From Streptomyces sp. GS7 (GTDB taxonomy: Bacteria > Actinomycetota > Actinomycetes > Streptomycetales > Streptomycetaceae), in contig NZ_CP047146.1 of assembly GCF_009834125.1 (NCBI RefSeq), forward strand, positions 4,829,501-4,893,500: a DNA stretch of 64,000 nt. The letters are read 5' to 3'. Positions 27,501 through 35,386 of the stretch are shown here, piece by piece. The notes under the pieces were generated by a model. It was not told the origin of the DNA and did not search any database. It saw only the letters and a program-made list of their open reading frames with translations. A program made the translations under genes and the position numbers. Numbering within the stretch: the first letter of the stretch is position 1; the number at the start of each line of letters is the position of its first letter.

Positions 27501-29136
27501 CCTCGACTTCGTCGAGCAGGTCGAGGAGATCACGCACGGTCGGGGGGTCGACGTCGTGCTCAACTCCCTGGCGGGCGAGGCCATCACCCGCAGCCTCGAA
27601 CTGCTCCGGCCCGGCGGCCGGTTCCTGGAACTCGGCAAACGGGACATCTACGAAAACAAGCCGCTGTTGCTGCGCCCCTTCCGCAACAACATCGCCTTCT
27701 TCGGAGTGGACCTCACCAAGGCCCTCGACAGCCCCGCCCACCTGGAGAGTCTCCGCCGTGACCTGAAGTCCGCGACCCTGCGCGAGGCATGGCGGCCACT
27801 GCCGCACAGCGTCTTCCCCGCCGCACGGGTCGCCGACGCCTTCGCGCTCCTGCAGCACTCCCGTCACATCGGCAAGGTGGTCGTCGCCTTCGACCCGCTC
27901 GACGAGCCACCGCTCGTCGAACGCCGGCCCCGTGCCCCGCGCCTGGATCCGGACGGCACCTACCTCATCAGCGGCGGCACGGGCGGCTTCGGAGCGGCGA
28001 CCGCACACTGGCTCGCCGACCTCGGAGCCCGGCACCTGACACTCGTCAGCCGCCGCGGTAGGGACGCACCGGAGTGCGAAGCCTGCCTCGCGGCGCTACG
28101 GGAGCGCGGGATCAGCGCCACGGCATACGCGGCTGATGTCACCGACCTGGCAGCCATGGAGGAAGTGGTGGCGAGGCTCGACGCCACCGGACACCCGCTG
28201 CGCGGTGTCGTCCACAGCGCGATGCACCTTGACGACGAACTGCTCGTCGACCTCGATGCCGAGCGGATGACCGCGGTCATGGCCCCGAAGATCGGCGGAG
28301 CAGCGGTGCTCGACGCTCTCACACGGGACCGGAGTTGCGACCTGTTCCTGCTGTACTCCTCCGGCACGGCCGTGATCGGCAACGTCAAGCAGGCCCCCTA
28401 TGCCGCCGGGAACCTCTACCTGCAAGCCCTCGTCCGCAGCCGCCGCAGAAAGGGCCTGCCCGGCCTTGCGATCGCATGGGGTGCACTCGCCGAGACCGGC
28501 TATGTCGCGCGCAACGAGCTGGTCTCCTCCCTGGCGAGCGTCGGCCTGCAGACGATCCGCCCGGCCGAGGCGTTCGCCCAGGCTGAACACCTGCTGCAGG
28601 CCGACGCCGACGTGGCGGGTGTCGGCCGCTTCGACTGCGGGCGCGCCGCCGTCCTGCTCCCGATGATGGCGAGCCCCCGACTGGCGGGACTCGTACCGCC
28701 CGGGACCGCGAGCGGTGCGCCCAGCAGGGAGGACCTGCTCCGCAAGCTCGGCCAGATGACACAGGCAGAGGCGCTGGAGTACATCACCGACACCTTGGCC
28801 AGGATGCTCGCCGGCGTCCTGCAGATGGACGCCACCCAGATCGACCCGCACCACAGGGTCGACGCCTACGGCCTGGACTCGCTCATGGGTGCCGAACTCC
28901 TGGTCCAGCTCCAGCAGCACTACGAAGTGCAGATCCCGCCGATGGAGTTGCTGCGCAACGCCAACAGCTCCATCGCCGACATCGCGCAGATGGTGTACCT
29001 CCGGCTGGGACTGGCCCGCAGCACCGAGGCCCCCGCACTGCCGCCACCCCGAGCGGCCGATGCCCAGGCGCAGCTCCCGGCTCCGCACCCCGACCAGCCA
29101 GTCCCCAAGACGGACAGCCCTCCGGTCGCCACCTGA
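21571..29136 (+). CDS. Single-module reducing type I PKS, KS-AT-DH-cMT-ER-KR-ACP
   Basis: 2521 residues from ATG at 21571 (AGGAAGG upstream); a GTG at 21472 adds 33 residues with poor coding character. KS: Cys182 (DTACSSS), His317 (EAHGTGT), His356 (NVGHLEP). AT: Ser625 in GHSVG; the specificity loop reads YAFHS, between malonyl and methylmalonyl types. DH: His924 (HRVAGSVVMP) and Asp1085 (LLDGALQ). C-methyltransferase: VLEVGAGTGG near 1384. ER: LNYRDIMQS and GAAGGVG at 1931. KR: GGTGGFG at 2135, LDD motif, Tyr2277. ACP: Ser2437 (GLDSLMG). All catalytic residues look intact. There is no loading domain, docking domain or thioesterase. The domain order equals fungal highly reducing iterative PKSs, so I infer an iteratively made, C-methylated, reduced chain, possibly released by the divergent reductase. 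Confidence 0.95.
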   Translation: MSQRPGPYLEGALAIVGVSCRLPGGIAGMASLWAALCEGKDLVTEMPADRFDADRFVDTSMPRAGKSYTAAGGFLDDIAGFDAGYFGISPKEAAHMDPQHRLLLELTAEALDDAAIAPALLAGSDTAVYIGISDASYGALQMLQPWAISPYTMSGAASSIAANRLSHAFDLHGPSMAVDTACSSSLVALDRACHTLWEGTSRMALCGGANILLSPYHYVGFSQASMLSERGRCAAFSADSDGFVRAEGGGMVLLKRLADALADGDRVHGVVLGSGSNSDGRTLGLSLPNPQAQEDLLRRVYADFGVHPDELVYFEAHGTGTLAGDPMEAQAIGQALGIRRITGPLPIGSVKTNVGHLEPASGMAGLCKALLVLQHRTIPASLHAPVPNPHIDFTGLGIELVTENRALKEAARPVVGVNSFGFGGANAHTILTDAPPPAVPRPCAPPPEGLPILVTARTPQALAEATSRMAHHLRTVDPEGLYDLAYTSCLRRGRHEHRTAVLAHTPQEAANRLTRIAEHGSGPTAEAVHSGRVVFVFSGNGSQWPGMGADLLTDDPVFRAAVASVDDELVPRLGWSVAEEMARPREDWRLAATEVAQPLLLAVQLGVVAVLRSQGVEPAMVLGHSVGEVAAAHTAGALTLAQAAEVIAVRSRAQAATAGSGRMAALGLGAEQAEEALRPYAGRLEIAGINSGRDVTVAGSAEAIAELGDDLARREVFCRDLGLDYAFHSRAMDNRRAAITDALTALEPGLAAVPLYSTVTGARIAGMDLDAAYWWRNVREPVLFAAAVEDALDDGADIFVEIGPHPVLRSSLRRIAAGRPRTTTAVLPTLHREADGPGDLATTRATLLAAGAATDWNRYFPRPGRVVGLPAYPWQRERHWGGGKDLWTRNGPLDHPLLGAKVAAPMPLWSGAVEPVLVPWLTDHRVAGSVVMPATGYVEMALAAGRLALDAPVETEHLDITSALVIPWDNPSRTHVQVSLNLDDGTLSVSSSDEHDGEPRRHARARVRRLVASRPAPVDLDATRGRCRQPVTAEQHYTRCADAGLGYGPAFQVLTDLAVGDREVLAHYTHDTPGAPWTVHPALLDGALQAGVPLLAERLAEGQAYLPAVIGSVRVWATPAPSGTFVVKERSRTADEVCWDITVTDPDGTVTVQMQGCRLRRFTAAHRTPLTVQHTVLRAAPHDDQPCAPVPLPSPQRIASACAGTMAELCTDMRALGYEKSVPLLTERFLAALARTVCDLLPDPMAAFTEHDLVSWGLDDRHRHLWALLKPSLRRRGILVTDEDGRHRLAAPLDTAVPSSRGAGEPAPACVVEQALASQQIQRLPEVLLGHQDPMELLADDAAVRTLEQFYDTAPYCRFHNRLAQALLREIVQAWPADRPLRVLEVGAGTGGTTAALLPLLPADRTHYCFTDVSPGFFPRAKARFGAYDFVDYRTLDLDADPAEQAFTLQGFDIVIAANSLHTARDLGAALHRVANLLAPRGALLAVEVHDPEVLAPFFGTLESFYSHRDTELRPHSLLLPRDQWPALLEECGFEDVVQAGYDQVPARDYGSVLLARVAATGSDPNTAPLTLRLPEDRSNTTFLVAAESPDAQALADALVSTVTAAGATATEPFPMTETAAGWDAHLATARQSEGSGTLAVVLVFGEAAEDAPDAVLARAARRAETIRTCAVVCDRLREGLRPELWLVTHPSGVAPLKAEVPQPADAVLWGLGRCLANELPGLHCRRLALHRTGVTGDDARRLAQELFRPSDEDEVVLTPQGGFVLREQNRPAAVPTREDLAFALKVRDAGLSYRLAWQEIEPREPGPGEVLVEVRAAALNYRDIMQSVGLLPAEATEETTSEDGPGLECAGTVVACGPGVTALKAGDRVAGLAAASLASHTVARADALWPVPDDMTCTEAATMPVAFATVHYSLVTLARIQAGETLLVHGAAGGVGLAALQYATACGAHVIATAGSSLKRDFLRQLGIPHVLDSRSLDFVEQVEEITHGRGVDVVLNSLAGEAITRSLELLRPGGRFLELGKRDIYENKPLLLRPFRNNIAFFGVDLTKALDSPAHLESLRRDLKSATLREAWRPLPHSVFPAARVADAFALLQHSRHIGKVVVAFDPLDEPPLVERRPRAPRLDPDGTYLISGGTGGFGAATAHWLADLGARHLTLVSRRGRDAPECEACLAALRERGISATAYAADVTDLAAMEEVVARLDATGHPLRGVVHSAMHLDDELLVDLDAERMTAVMAPKIGGAAVLDALTRDRSCDLFLLYSSGTAVIGNVKQAPYAAGNLYLQALVRSRRRKGLPGLAIAWGALAETGYVARNELVSSLASVGLQTIRPAEAFAQAEHLLQADADVAGVGRFDCGRAAVLLPMMASPRLAGLVPPGTASGAPSREDLLRKLGQMTQAEALEYITDTLARMLAGVLQMDATQIDPHHRVDAYGLDSLMGAELLVQLQQHYEVQIPPMELLRNANSSIADIAQMVYLRLGLARSTEAPALPPPRAADAQAQLPAPHPDQPVPKTDSPPVAT

Positions 29137-29840
29137 CCGGACACCCGCACCTTGGCCGGCAGCCGACCGGTTTCCCACACCCCCTGCCGCACAAGGCATG
29201 ACGGCAACCGCCCCCACCCGGATGACCGCGCCGCTGCCCAGAGGGAGCACGCTCATGCGCACTCGGGCAACTGCGGCACACTGCCCGCCGCCCCTGCCGG
29301 TCCGCCTTCGCTGTAGTGACCGCGGATCCCCACCCACCGGCTGACGTCTGGTCCTACGACCGCTACCCAGTAGTGCCGGAGATCGCCGATGAACCACGGA
29401 CAGGCGAGGACGCGGTAAGGCGGAACCTCTGCCGGGCCCGGGGCACCCTCAAGGCTCGCCGACGTCGGTGGGCTGTGTGGGGCAAGGTGATCTGTCGGAT
29501 CGGGAGTGGGCTCGTCTTGAGCCGTACCTGCCGAAGAACACGGGGCAGGGCAGGCTGCGGCAGCAGCAGCGGCTTGGGGCAGTGGCCTGACGGTGGCGGC
29601 GACTCCCGCTTCACCCGTTCGGGCGTACCTGGTCGTGCGACCGCGCACGGTCACGTTGCTCAGGCCAGGCCCGGATTCCACGGAAGACGTGTCACTTCCG
29701 TCGGGTGGCTCGGCGAGCGGGCGGGTGGCGAAGCCAGTCAGCATGGCCCGGGAGACGGCGGGTCCGGCGCGTCCGCTGCACGGGGCGCCCGGTCCATCGG
29801 CCGGCTCATCATCCGGTTCCACGGACACGTGGAGGACACC
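29137..29840. other. Gene-poor stretch after the PKS
   Basis: About 700 bases without a convincing gene on either strand. A Trp/Tyr-containing minus-strand frame near 29280-29420 could be a relic but matches nothing I know. The end must hold the promoter of the DUF4142 gene. Confidence 0.4.
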
Positions 29841-30392
29841 ATGCGAATGAACCGCCCGTGCGGCACAGCCGTCGCAACCATGGCACTCGCCATGGCCGGA
29901 CTCACCGTTCCAGCCACGGCGGCAGCCCCGGTCACCGGACCCGACGCCACCTTCCTCAAGACGATCCACCAGGGCAACCTCGCCGAGATCGCCACCTCCA
30001 AGGATGCCCAGAAGCACACCACCAGCACCTGTGTGAAACTGGTGGCGGCCATGTTCGTGCGCGACCACACCAAGTTCGATGCGCAGGTTGTGGCGCTGGC
30101 CCACAGCAAGGGCATCACCCTACCCTCCGCGACACCAGCCGCCCAGCAGAAACAGCTCACCACGCTGAAGTCCCTGCACGGTAAGCGGGACTACAACCGG
30201 GTGTGGTTGCAGGGCCAGTACACGAGCCACCAGCAGGTCCTCGCGCTGATCGACAAGGAAGTGTCCTCCGGCAAGGACACCAAGATCCGCGCGACCGCCC
30301 GGGCCGCCCGTCCCACGGTGGCCAAGCACCTCCAGGCGGTCAGTGGCGGAATCTGCCACACCGGCAAGGCAACGACAGGCACCCGATCCTGA
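29841..30392 (+). CDS. Exported DUF4142 protein
   Basis: 183 residues from ATG with GGAGG 5-9 bases upstream. A signal peptide occupies about residues 1-28 (AVATMALAMAGLTVPATAAA). The mature part (DATFLKTIHQGNLAEIATSK, VKLVAAMFVRDHTKFDAQV, and the late SHQQVLALIDKEV) matches the DUF4142 ferritin-like helical family of secreted or periplasmic proteins. Their role is not established; many are stress-linked. It is monocistronic and followed by a strong terminator. Confidence 0.85.
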   Translation: MRMNRPCGTAVATMALAMAGLTVPATAAAPVTGPDATFLKTIHQGNLAEIATSKDAQKHTTSTCVKLVAAMFVRDHTKFDAQVVALAHSKGITLPSATPAAQQKQLTTLKSLHGKRDYNRVWLQGQYTSHQQVLALIDKEVSSGKDTKIRATARAARPTVAKHLQAVSGGICHTGKATTGTRS

Positions 30393-30417
30393 CCGCCGGT
30401 ACCGCAGGCGGCAGTCG

Positions 30418-30451
30418 GAGAGCGGCGGCAGCATCGCCTGCCGCCGCTCTC
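30418..30451 (+). terminator. Strong hairpin terminator
   Basis: Perfect 14-base stem (GAGAGCGGCGGCAG and its complement) with a CATCGC loop, 26 bases after the DUF4142 stop. Confidence 0.8.
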
Positions 30452-30729
30452 AGGCCAGGCAGCCACACCCCGGCGAGAACGCACAACCTCCGGTGCGACA
30501 GGACAACGCGCCTGGTCACCACGTCGGCGTTCACGCCGGCCAGAATCGAACGCGCGAACGCTTTTTGTCGGATGTGAGCCTCCGCGTTGCTGGAGGCAGC
30601 GCTGCAGATCATCCTCAAGGCAATGCGCGCCCGCACGGAGGGCCTGGAGTCGTGCACACCGTGCCGGCCCGGTACCCGACCCGGCCGAAGACGGCGTACG
30701 AGCAGAGCGAGGCTCGGCGCGATACCGCG

Positions 30730-31938
30730 TCACCGGTACTGCGGGCGCCATTCGAAGAGCAGGATGGTCGCGTCGTCCCGCAGTTGGTTGCGCTGATAAT
30801 CGAGGATGGCGTGGATGAGCAGCCGCAGCACCTCGGCCGGGAGCTGGCCGGCGGCGGAGGAACGGATGATGAAGTCGGTGAACCGGTCGAGGCCGAACTC
30901 CGCACCGTCTTCGTCGCGTGCCTCCACGACACCGTCGGTGTAGAGCAGGACGCAGTCACCCGGTTCCAGTGTTGTCTCGTGGACCTGCCGGGCTGCCGGG
31001 GCGAGTTGGCCGGCCAGGCCGATCGGCGGCTGCGGGGGGCTGTCCAGCACGCCGTTGAGCACCCGCTCGGCACGGATCAGCAGCGGCGGCGGGTGACCGC
31101 AGTTGACCCATTGCAGCACCCCGGTGACCGCGTCGAGCCGGCACAGCACGCCGGTGCAGAAGTGGTCGGGCAGCCACTGGGCGAGCGCCTGGTCGACGGA
31201 GCCGACGACGTCGGTCAGTTCGCCACCGCTGCGGCGGGCGTTCCGTGCCGCCGCCATGGCGACCGAGGTGGTCAGGCCGGAGACCAGATCGTGCCCCATG
31301 GAGTCGAGGATCATGGTGTGCAGCACGTCCTTGACCACCGAGTGGTCGTAGGCGTCGCCGGCGACGTCGTACGCCGGTTCCAGGACCGCGGTCGAGACGC
31401 ACCTGCTGCTGCCGACGCTGTGGGGCGGCAGGAAGGCCCGCAGCATCTCGGTGGGCAACCGCATGGTGGCGGTGCGGGCGAGGCCGGCGAGCCAGTCGCT
31501 GTAGGCGCGCTTGGAGGTGATCAGCATGGCGAACAGATAGGCCAGCATCCTGCTGCGGCGCATCCGCACCCCGTCGAGCGAGGCGGTCCGCACCGCCAGC
31601 ACGCCCAGCCGCTCCGCACCGTCGACCAACGGCAGCCAGACGACCACGCCGCCGTCGGCCTCGGCCACCCGCGGGGCGAGCGTGCGGTACGCCCAGCCGG
31701 CCGTCGAGCGGTCCACCCGCAGCGGCTCCGATACCTCGTCGAGCGGGATGAGCAGCCGTTGTTGCAGGTCGACGAGGTAGATCAGCGCGGCGTCCAGGCC
31801 GAGGGCCGCGGCGCACCGGTTCGCCAGGGGGGGCAGTTCGAACGGCAGGGCCGTCTGTGCCTCGATGATCAGCTCGTCCAGCCGATTCTCATCGACGGCA
31901 GTGCCGCGGCCGGCGGACGCGGGCGGTAGGTCCGACAC
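30730..31938 (-). CDS. GAF-like sensor with SpoIIE-type PP2C serine phosphatase
   Basis: 402 residues from a GTG with GGAAGGGG eight bases upstream; longer in-frame versions run into non-coding sequence. The N-terminal half (to about 200) resembles a GAF-like sensory domain (LPPLANRCAAALGLDAALIY, then VWLPLVDGAERLGVLAV). The C-terminal half is a PP2C/SpoIIE phosphatase: GDAYDHSVVKD, DSMGHDLVSG, NCGHPPPLLI, LLYTDGVVEARD and RDDATILLFEW supply the metal-binding Asp residues. Such proteins dephosphorylate anti-sigma-factor antagonists in Streptomyces stress and developmental signalling. No partner kinase or antagonist gene lies nearby. Confidence 0.88.
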   Translation of the reverse strand: MSDLPPASAGRGTAVDENRLDELIIEAQTALPFELPPLANRCAAALGLDAALIYLVDLQQRLLIPLDEVSEPLRVDRSTAGWAYRTLAPRVAEADGGVVVWLPLVDGAERLGVLAVRTASLDGVRMRRSRMLAYLFAMLITSKRAYSDWLAGLARTATMRLPTEMLRAFLPPHSVGSSRCVSTAVLEPAYDVAGDAYDHSVVKDVLHTMILDSMGHDLVSGLTTSVAMAAARNARRSGGELTDVVGSVDQALAQWLPDHFCTGVLCRLDAVTGVLQWVNCGHPPPLLIRAERVLNGVLDSPPQPPIGLAGQLAPAARQVHETTLEPGDCVLLYTDGVVEARDEDGAEFGLDRFTDFIIRSSAAGQLPAEVLRLLIHAILDYQRNQLRDDATILLFEWRPQYR

Positions 31939-32421
31939 GGGGATCACCCCTTCCGTGCCCAGTCTCACACCGATCCCAACCACTCTCTCGTCAGGCATGA
32001 TCGCGCCGGGTGCAGCCGTGGCCAGGGCGGGAGCGGCGGCCAGGGCGGTGAGCTGAGCTGGACCGAGCCCACCTCGTGCGCCGGCCACCCTCAGCCGGTC
32101 CTCATCGGCCCCTGGGAGACCGGACCGGAATTCGCCGGTAGCGCTCAGCCGCTTCGCGACCGGGTCCGGATCGGCACCGACGACGTCCAGCACAAGGACG
32201 GCGAGGTCCGCGACCTTCCTGGCGACCCGCCCCCAGCCCCCAGCTCCCCCACGACCGATGACTCGTAGTGCTGCGTCAGGTCGGTGCCTCGGCGCGGCCG
32301 GCGCCGGGTCGGTGTCGGCCTCTTCGGGCGGGGAGGGGACGTCCGCAGGTGGCGCAGGTTCCGGCCCCGCGTAGTAGGAGGTCCAAGATGGCGTCGAGGG
32401 CGTGGTCCTGCTCAGCAGGGG

Positions 32422-32535
32422 GATCCGACTGGCGCCGAGTGGGCTGTGCTGGAGCCGCTGCTGCCGGTAAGCAGCAACCGGCGCCGGCGGGATGACCGGC
32501 AAGTGGTCAACGGGTTCGTTCACCGGCTCGGCACC
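32422..32535 (+). pseudogene. Relic of a transposase N-terminus (DUF4096-like)
   Basis: The segment TGAEWAVLEPLLPVSSNRRR followed by RQVVNGFVHRLGT matches the first 40 residues of IS5-type transposases (usual form: DxxWxxLEPLLP...RxxxdGilwrlrTG). Nothing of the catalytic core follows. It lies in the 950-base gap between the phosphatase and MFS genes, which otherwise holds no clear gene. Confidence 0.6.
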
Positions 32536-32885
32536 GCCGCAGCCGGCACCCCTCATCTGCCCGCGCTCGTGACCGGAGTCCATGAGAGGGAAGCACCACT
32601 ATCGACAACCGGTTGCGCCGTGTGCGGATTCCCGGTTTCGCTGTGACATTCGCCCACCACCAGACACCTTCTCATCGTGGCTCTCACCTGGGCATACTCC
32701 ACGCCTGCCGCTTCTCAAACCCGGCAGGTACGGGGGCAGTTGGGAAGGAGCGTCTGTGATCGCCCAGTCCCTCGACGAGCGGCTCGCCTCCCCGTGACCT
32801 TCGCAGCGGAGCCATGCGGCACACCCGCTTCACCTGCCCGCCCCCGATTTCGACACAACACACCGGACAGACATGGGAGTACAGG

Positions 32886-34172
32886 GTGAGTCAAGCCCCC
32901 ACCACGTCAACCGACAGCAACCCCGGGAAGATGGGCGATGCGAAACGATCCTGGGCGGTACGGCGGGGACTGCTGTGGGATTCCGGTCCCCAACGGAAGT
33001 TGGCCCTCGCCGGCTTCGTCAACCAGCTCGGCACCGCGGCCTTCCTGACGACCGTGCCGCTGTACGCGCTGCGGGTGATCCACCTGTCCATCGGGCAGGT
33101 CGGCCTCGGCCTCAGCATCGCGGCCGTGGTCGGACTGATCGCCGGTATCCCGGTAGGGCATCTCGCCGACCGTCGCTGGCCGCGGGACATCCTTCTCATC
33201 ACGCTCCTGACCCAGAGCCTGTCTATGACGTCGCTGCTGTTCGCCCACTCGTTATGGCCGTTCGTCCTGGCCGTGACCGTGACCGACCTCGCCGGGTCGT
33301 CCGGCGGTGCGGCCCGTGGCCCGTTGATCCGCCGCTTCGGCGGTGACGAGGTACCGAAATTCCGCTCCTACCTGCGGTCGGTGGCCATGCTCGCCAGCAC
33401 CTTCGGCGCGCTGGCGGCCGGTGCGGCGGTGCAGATCGATACGGACACCGCATACCGCGCCCTCATCCTCGGCAACGCACTGACGTTCCTCGGCAGTGCC
33501 GCCGTCCTGGTCAGGCTGCCCAAGCTCGAACCCCTGCCGTCCCCGCACGAGGCAGGCCGGTGGCTCGCGCTCAGGGACAAGCCGTACGTGATGTTCGTCG
33601 TGCTCGACGGCATCATGTGGATCCACAGCGAGGTACTGTCCTACGCCCTGCCGCTGTGGGTGGTTCTGCGCACAGAAGCGCCACGCTGGTTCGTCGGCCT
33701 GGCGATCGCGGTCAACACCATGATGGTGGTGTTCCTGCAGATACGTACGAGTCGCGGGATCAAGGGCGGCACGGTCGCCGGCCCGAGCATCCGCCGTGCC
33801 GGTCTCGCGTTCCTGGTCGGCATGTCCGTCATCGCGACGGCCTCCGCAGTGCCCGGCTGGGCCGCCGTGACGATCATGCTGGCCGGCGTTGCCGTTCACA
33901 CAGTGGGCTCGCTGTGGCATGCGGCCGGGTCGCTGGAGCTCCGGTTCCGGCTGGCTCCCGCGCATGCCCAGGGCCAGTACTCCGGAGTGTTCGGCATGGG
34001 CATGGGCCTGTGCTACGTCGTCGCACCGAGCCTGCTCGGCCTGCTCTGCGTGACCTGGGGGACGCCCGGCTGGCTCGTGATGGGCGGCATATTCGTCGCT
34101 TCCGGTATCGCCATGCCGTACGTGATCCAGTGGGCCGGCCACAGCCGGGAGACAGCGGATAGTGCCGACTGA
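32886..34172 (+). CDS. MFS transporter
   Basis: 428 residues from a GTG; a short GGGAG precedes it. About 12 hydrophobic segments alternate with short loops. The MFS loop 2-3 signature appears as GIPVGHLADRRWPRD, and Trp/Gly-rich helices follow (GVFGMGMGLCYVVAPSLLGL). It most resembles drug/proton antiporters of the major facilitator superfamily. It stands alone, convergent with the LysR gene, so its substrate is unknown. An ATG at 32931 is an alternative start but has no spaced RBS. Confidence 0.88.
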   Translation: MSQAPTTSTDSNPGKMGDAKRSWAVRRGLLWDSGPQRKLALAGFVNQLGTAAFLTTVPLYALRVIHLSIGQVGLGLSIAAVVGLIAGIPVGHLADRRWPRDILLITLLTQSLSMTSLLFAHSLWPFVLAVTVTDLAGSSGGAARGPLIRRFGGDEVPKFRSYLRSVAMLASTFGALAAGAAVQIDTDTAYRALILGNALTFLGSAAVLVRLPKLEPLPSPHEAGRWLALRDKPYVMFVVLDGIMWIHSEVLSYALPLWVVLRTEAPRWFVGLAIAVNTMMVVFLQIRTSRGIKGGTVAGPSIRRAGLAFLVGMSVIATASAVPGWAAVTIMLAGVAVHTVGSLWHAAGSLELRFRLAPAHAQGQYSGVFGMGMGLCYVVAPSLLGLLCVTWGTPGWLVMGGIFVASGIAMPYVIQWAGHSRETADSAD

Positions 34173-34299
34173 ATTACCGTACAGGGGCCGGGAGTTCAAT
34201 TCCTCGAATCGAACGACCACCCGAGCGCTGATGGTGGACCAGTACGCGCTTGGATGTGAGCGGGCTGCCTGCGGCTGGGCCTCGGACCGGCGGCCCCCG

Positions 34300-35286
34300 C
34301 TACGAGTGTGCTGAAGGCGACTGGCCTGCCAGTGCGGCGATCTGTGGGTTCTGTGCCCGCCAGCGCGCGTACACGGGGCTGTCGGCGCACGTGGACAGAT
34401 AGCCGTCGGTGACCCGGCGCAGGATTTCGGTGCCGTACGGTGCGAGCGGGCCCTCGTGGTGCCAGGCCAGAATGTGCCGGTACCACAAGGGGTTCCCGGT
34501 CAGCGGACGGACTGTGACGCCGGGTACCTCGAAGAACGTGGCCTGGCAGAGGCTGACCGCCAGGCCCGCACGCACGATCTCGACCAGCTGTCGTCCCTCC
34601 GCCTCGTACGGGGCGGAGGGGGCGCGGTCCATGCGCGAGCAGGCGGATTCCCAGTATTCGCGGGTCCGGTCGCCGTCGGGCCGGGGAACCGCCCAGTCCT
34701 CCTCCAGGAGTTCGGCCAACGGGACTTCATCGCGCATGGCGAGCGGGTGTGCCGCCGGCATGAGGGCGAAGACCGGTTCGGTGGCGATCGTGTGGAGTGC
34801 CACGCCCGCAGGCTGCGGCAGCTCCTGGTCCGGGTGGTCACCGAGGACCGCCACTTCAAGCTGGTCCGCAGCGAGGTCTTCGAGGAGAGCGGCGGGCGAA
34901 TACTGGCAACGGCAGGTCAGGTCGGCCGTGGGCAGCAACCCTTGGACGGCCAGGAGGAGATGGCCGAGGAACGGGGCGCCGACCGAACCGACTCGTATGC
35001 GGTCCGCGGACGCCATCCGCCTGGCCGCACGGGCCGTGTCGGAGAGCAGCCCGTCGAAGCCCGGCAGGAGGGCTCGAGCCCGCCCGATGACCAGCTCCCC
35101 CAGGGGCGTGGGGACGGTGCCCGCCTGTCGCCGGTCGAACAGCGGCCCGCCCAGTTCGGCCTCGATGCGGCGCAGTTGGGTGCTGAGCCCTGGTTGCGTC
35201 ATACGGAGTGAGGCGGCGGCGCGGGTGAGGCTCCCCGCCTCCGCGATCGCGCACACCACCCGCAGATGCCGGATCTCCACGTTCAT
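34300..35286 (-). CDS. LysR-family transcriptional regulator
   Basis: 328 residues. The N-terminal winged HTH is canonical (LRVVCAIAEAGSLTRAAASL, then RMTQPGLSTQLRRIEAELGG). The C-terminal part is a periplasmic-binding-fold effector domain (IRVGSVGAPFLGHLLLAVQG onward). LysR regulators usually control a divergent neighbour: the divergent gene here is the broken M6 protease gene about 100 bases away, so it may once have controlled that gene. The convergent MFS gene is a less likely target. Confidence 0.92.
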   Translation of the reverse strand: MNVEIRHLRVVCAIAEAGSLTRAAASLRMTQPGLSTQLRRIEAELGGPLFDRRQAGTVPTPLGELVIGRARALLPGFDGLLSDTARAARRMASADRIRVGSVGAPFLGHLLLAVQGLLPTADLTCRCQYSPAALLEDLAADQLEVAVLGDHPDQELPQPAGVALHTIATEPVFALMPAAHPLAMRDEVPLAELLEEDWAVPRPDGDRTREYWESACSRMDRAPSAPYEAEGRQLVEIVRAGLAVSLCQATFFEVPGVTVRPLTGNPLWYRHILAWHHEGPLAPYGTEILRRVTDGYLSTCADSPVYARWRAQNPQIAALAGQSPSAHS

Positions 35287-35386
35287 GGCGCGGATGTTAT
35301 GGACTGTCGACAGCTTTCGGACAGGGGCGTGTCACCGCAGTCTTATGTGACATGACACACGCCGTTCATGGAGAGGTAGTGATGAC

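Noticed and set aside
30343..31929. Plus-strand frame of 528 codons
   Set aside because: Shadow of the minus-strand SpoIIE-type phosphatase, which shows the metal-binding motifs.
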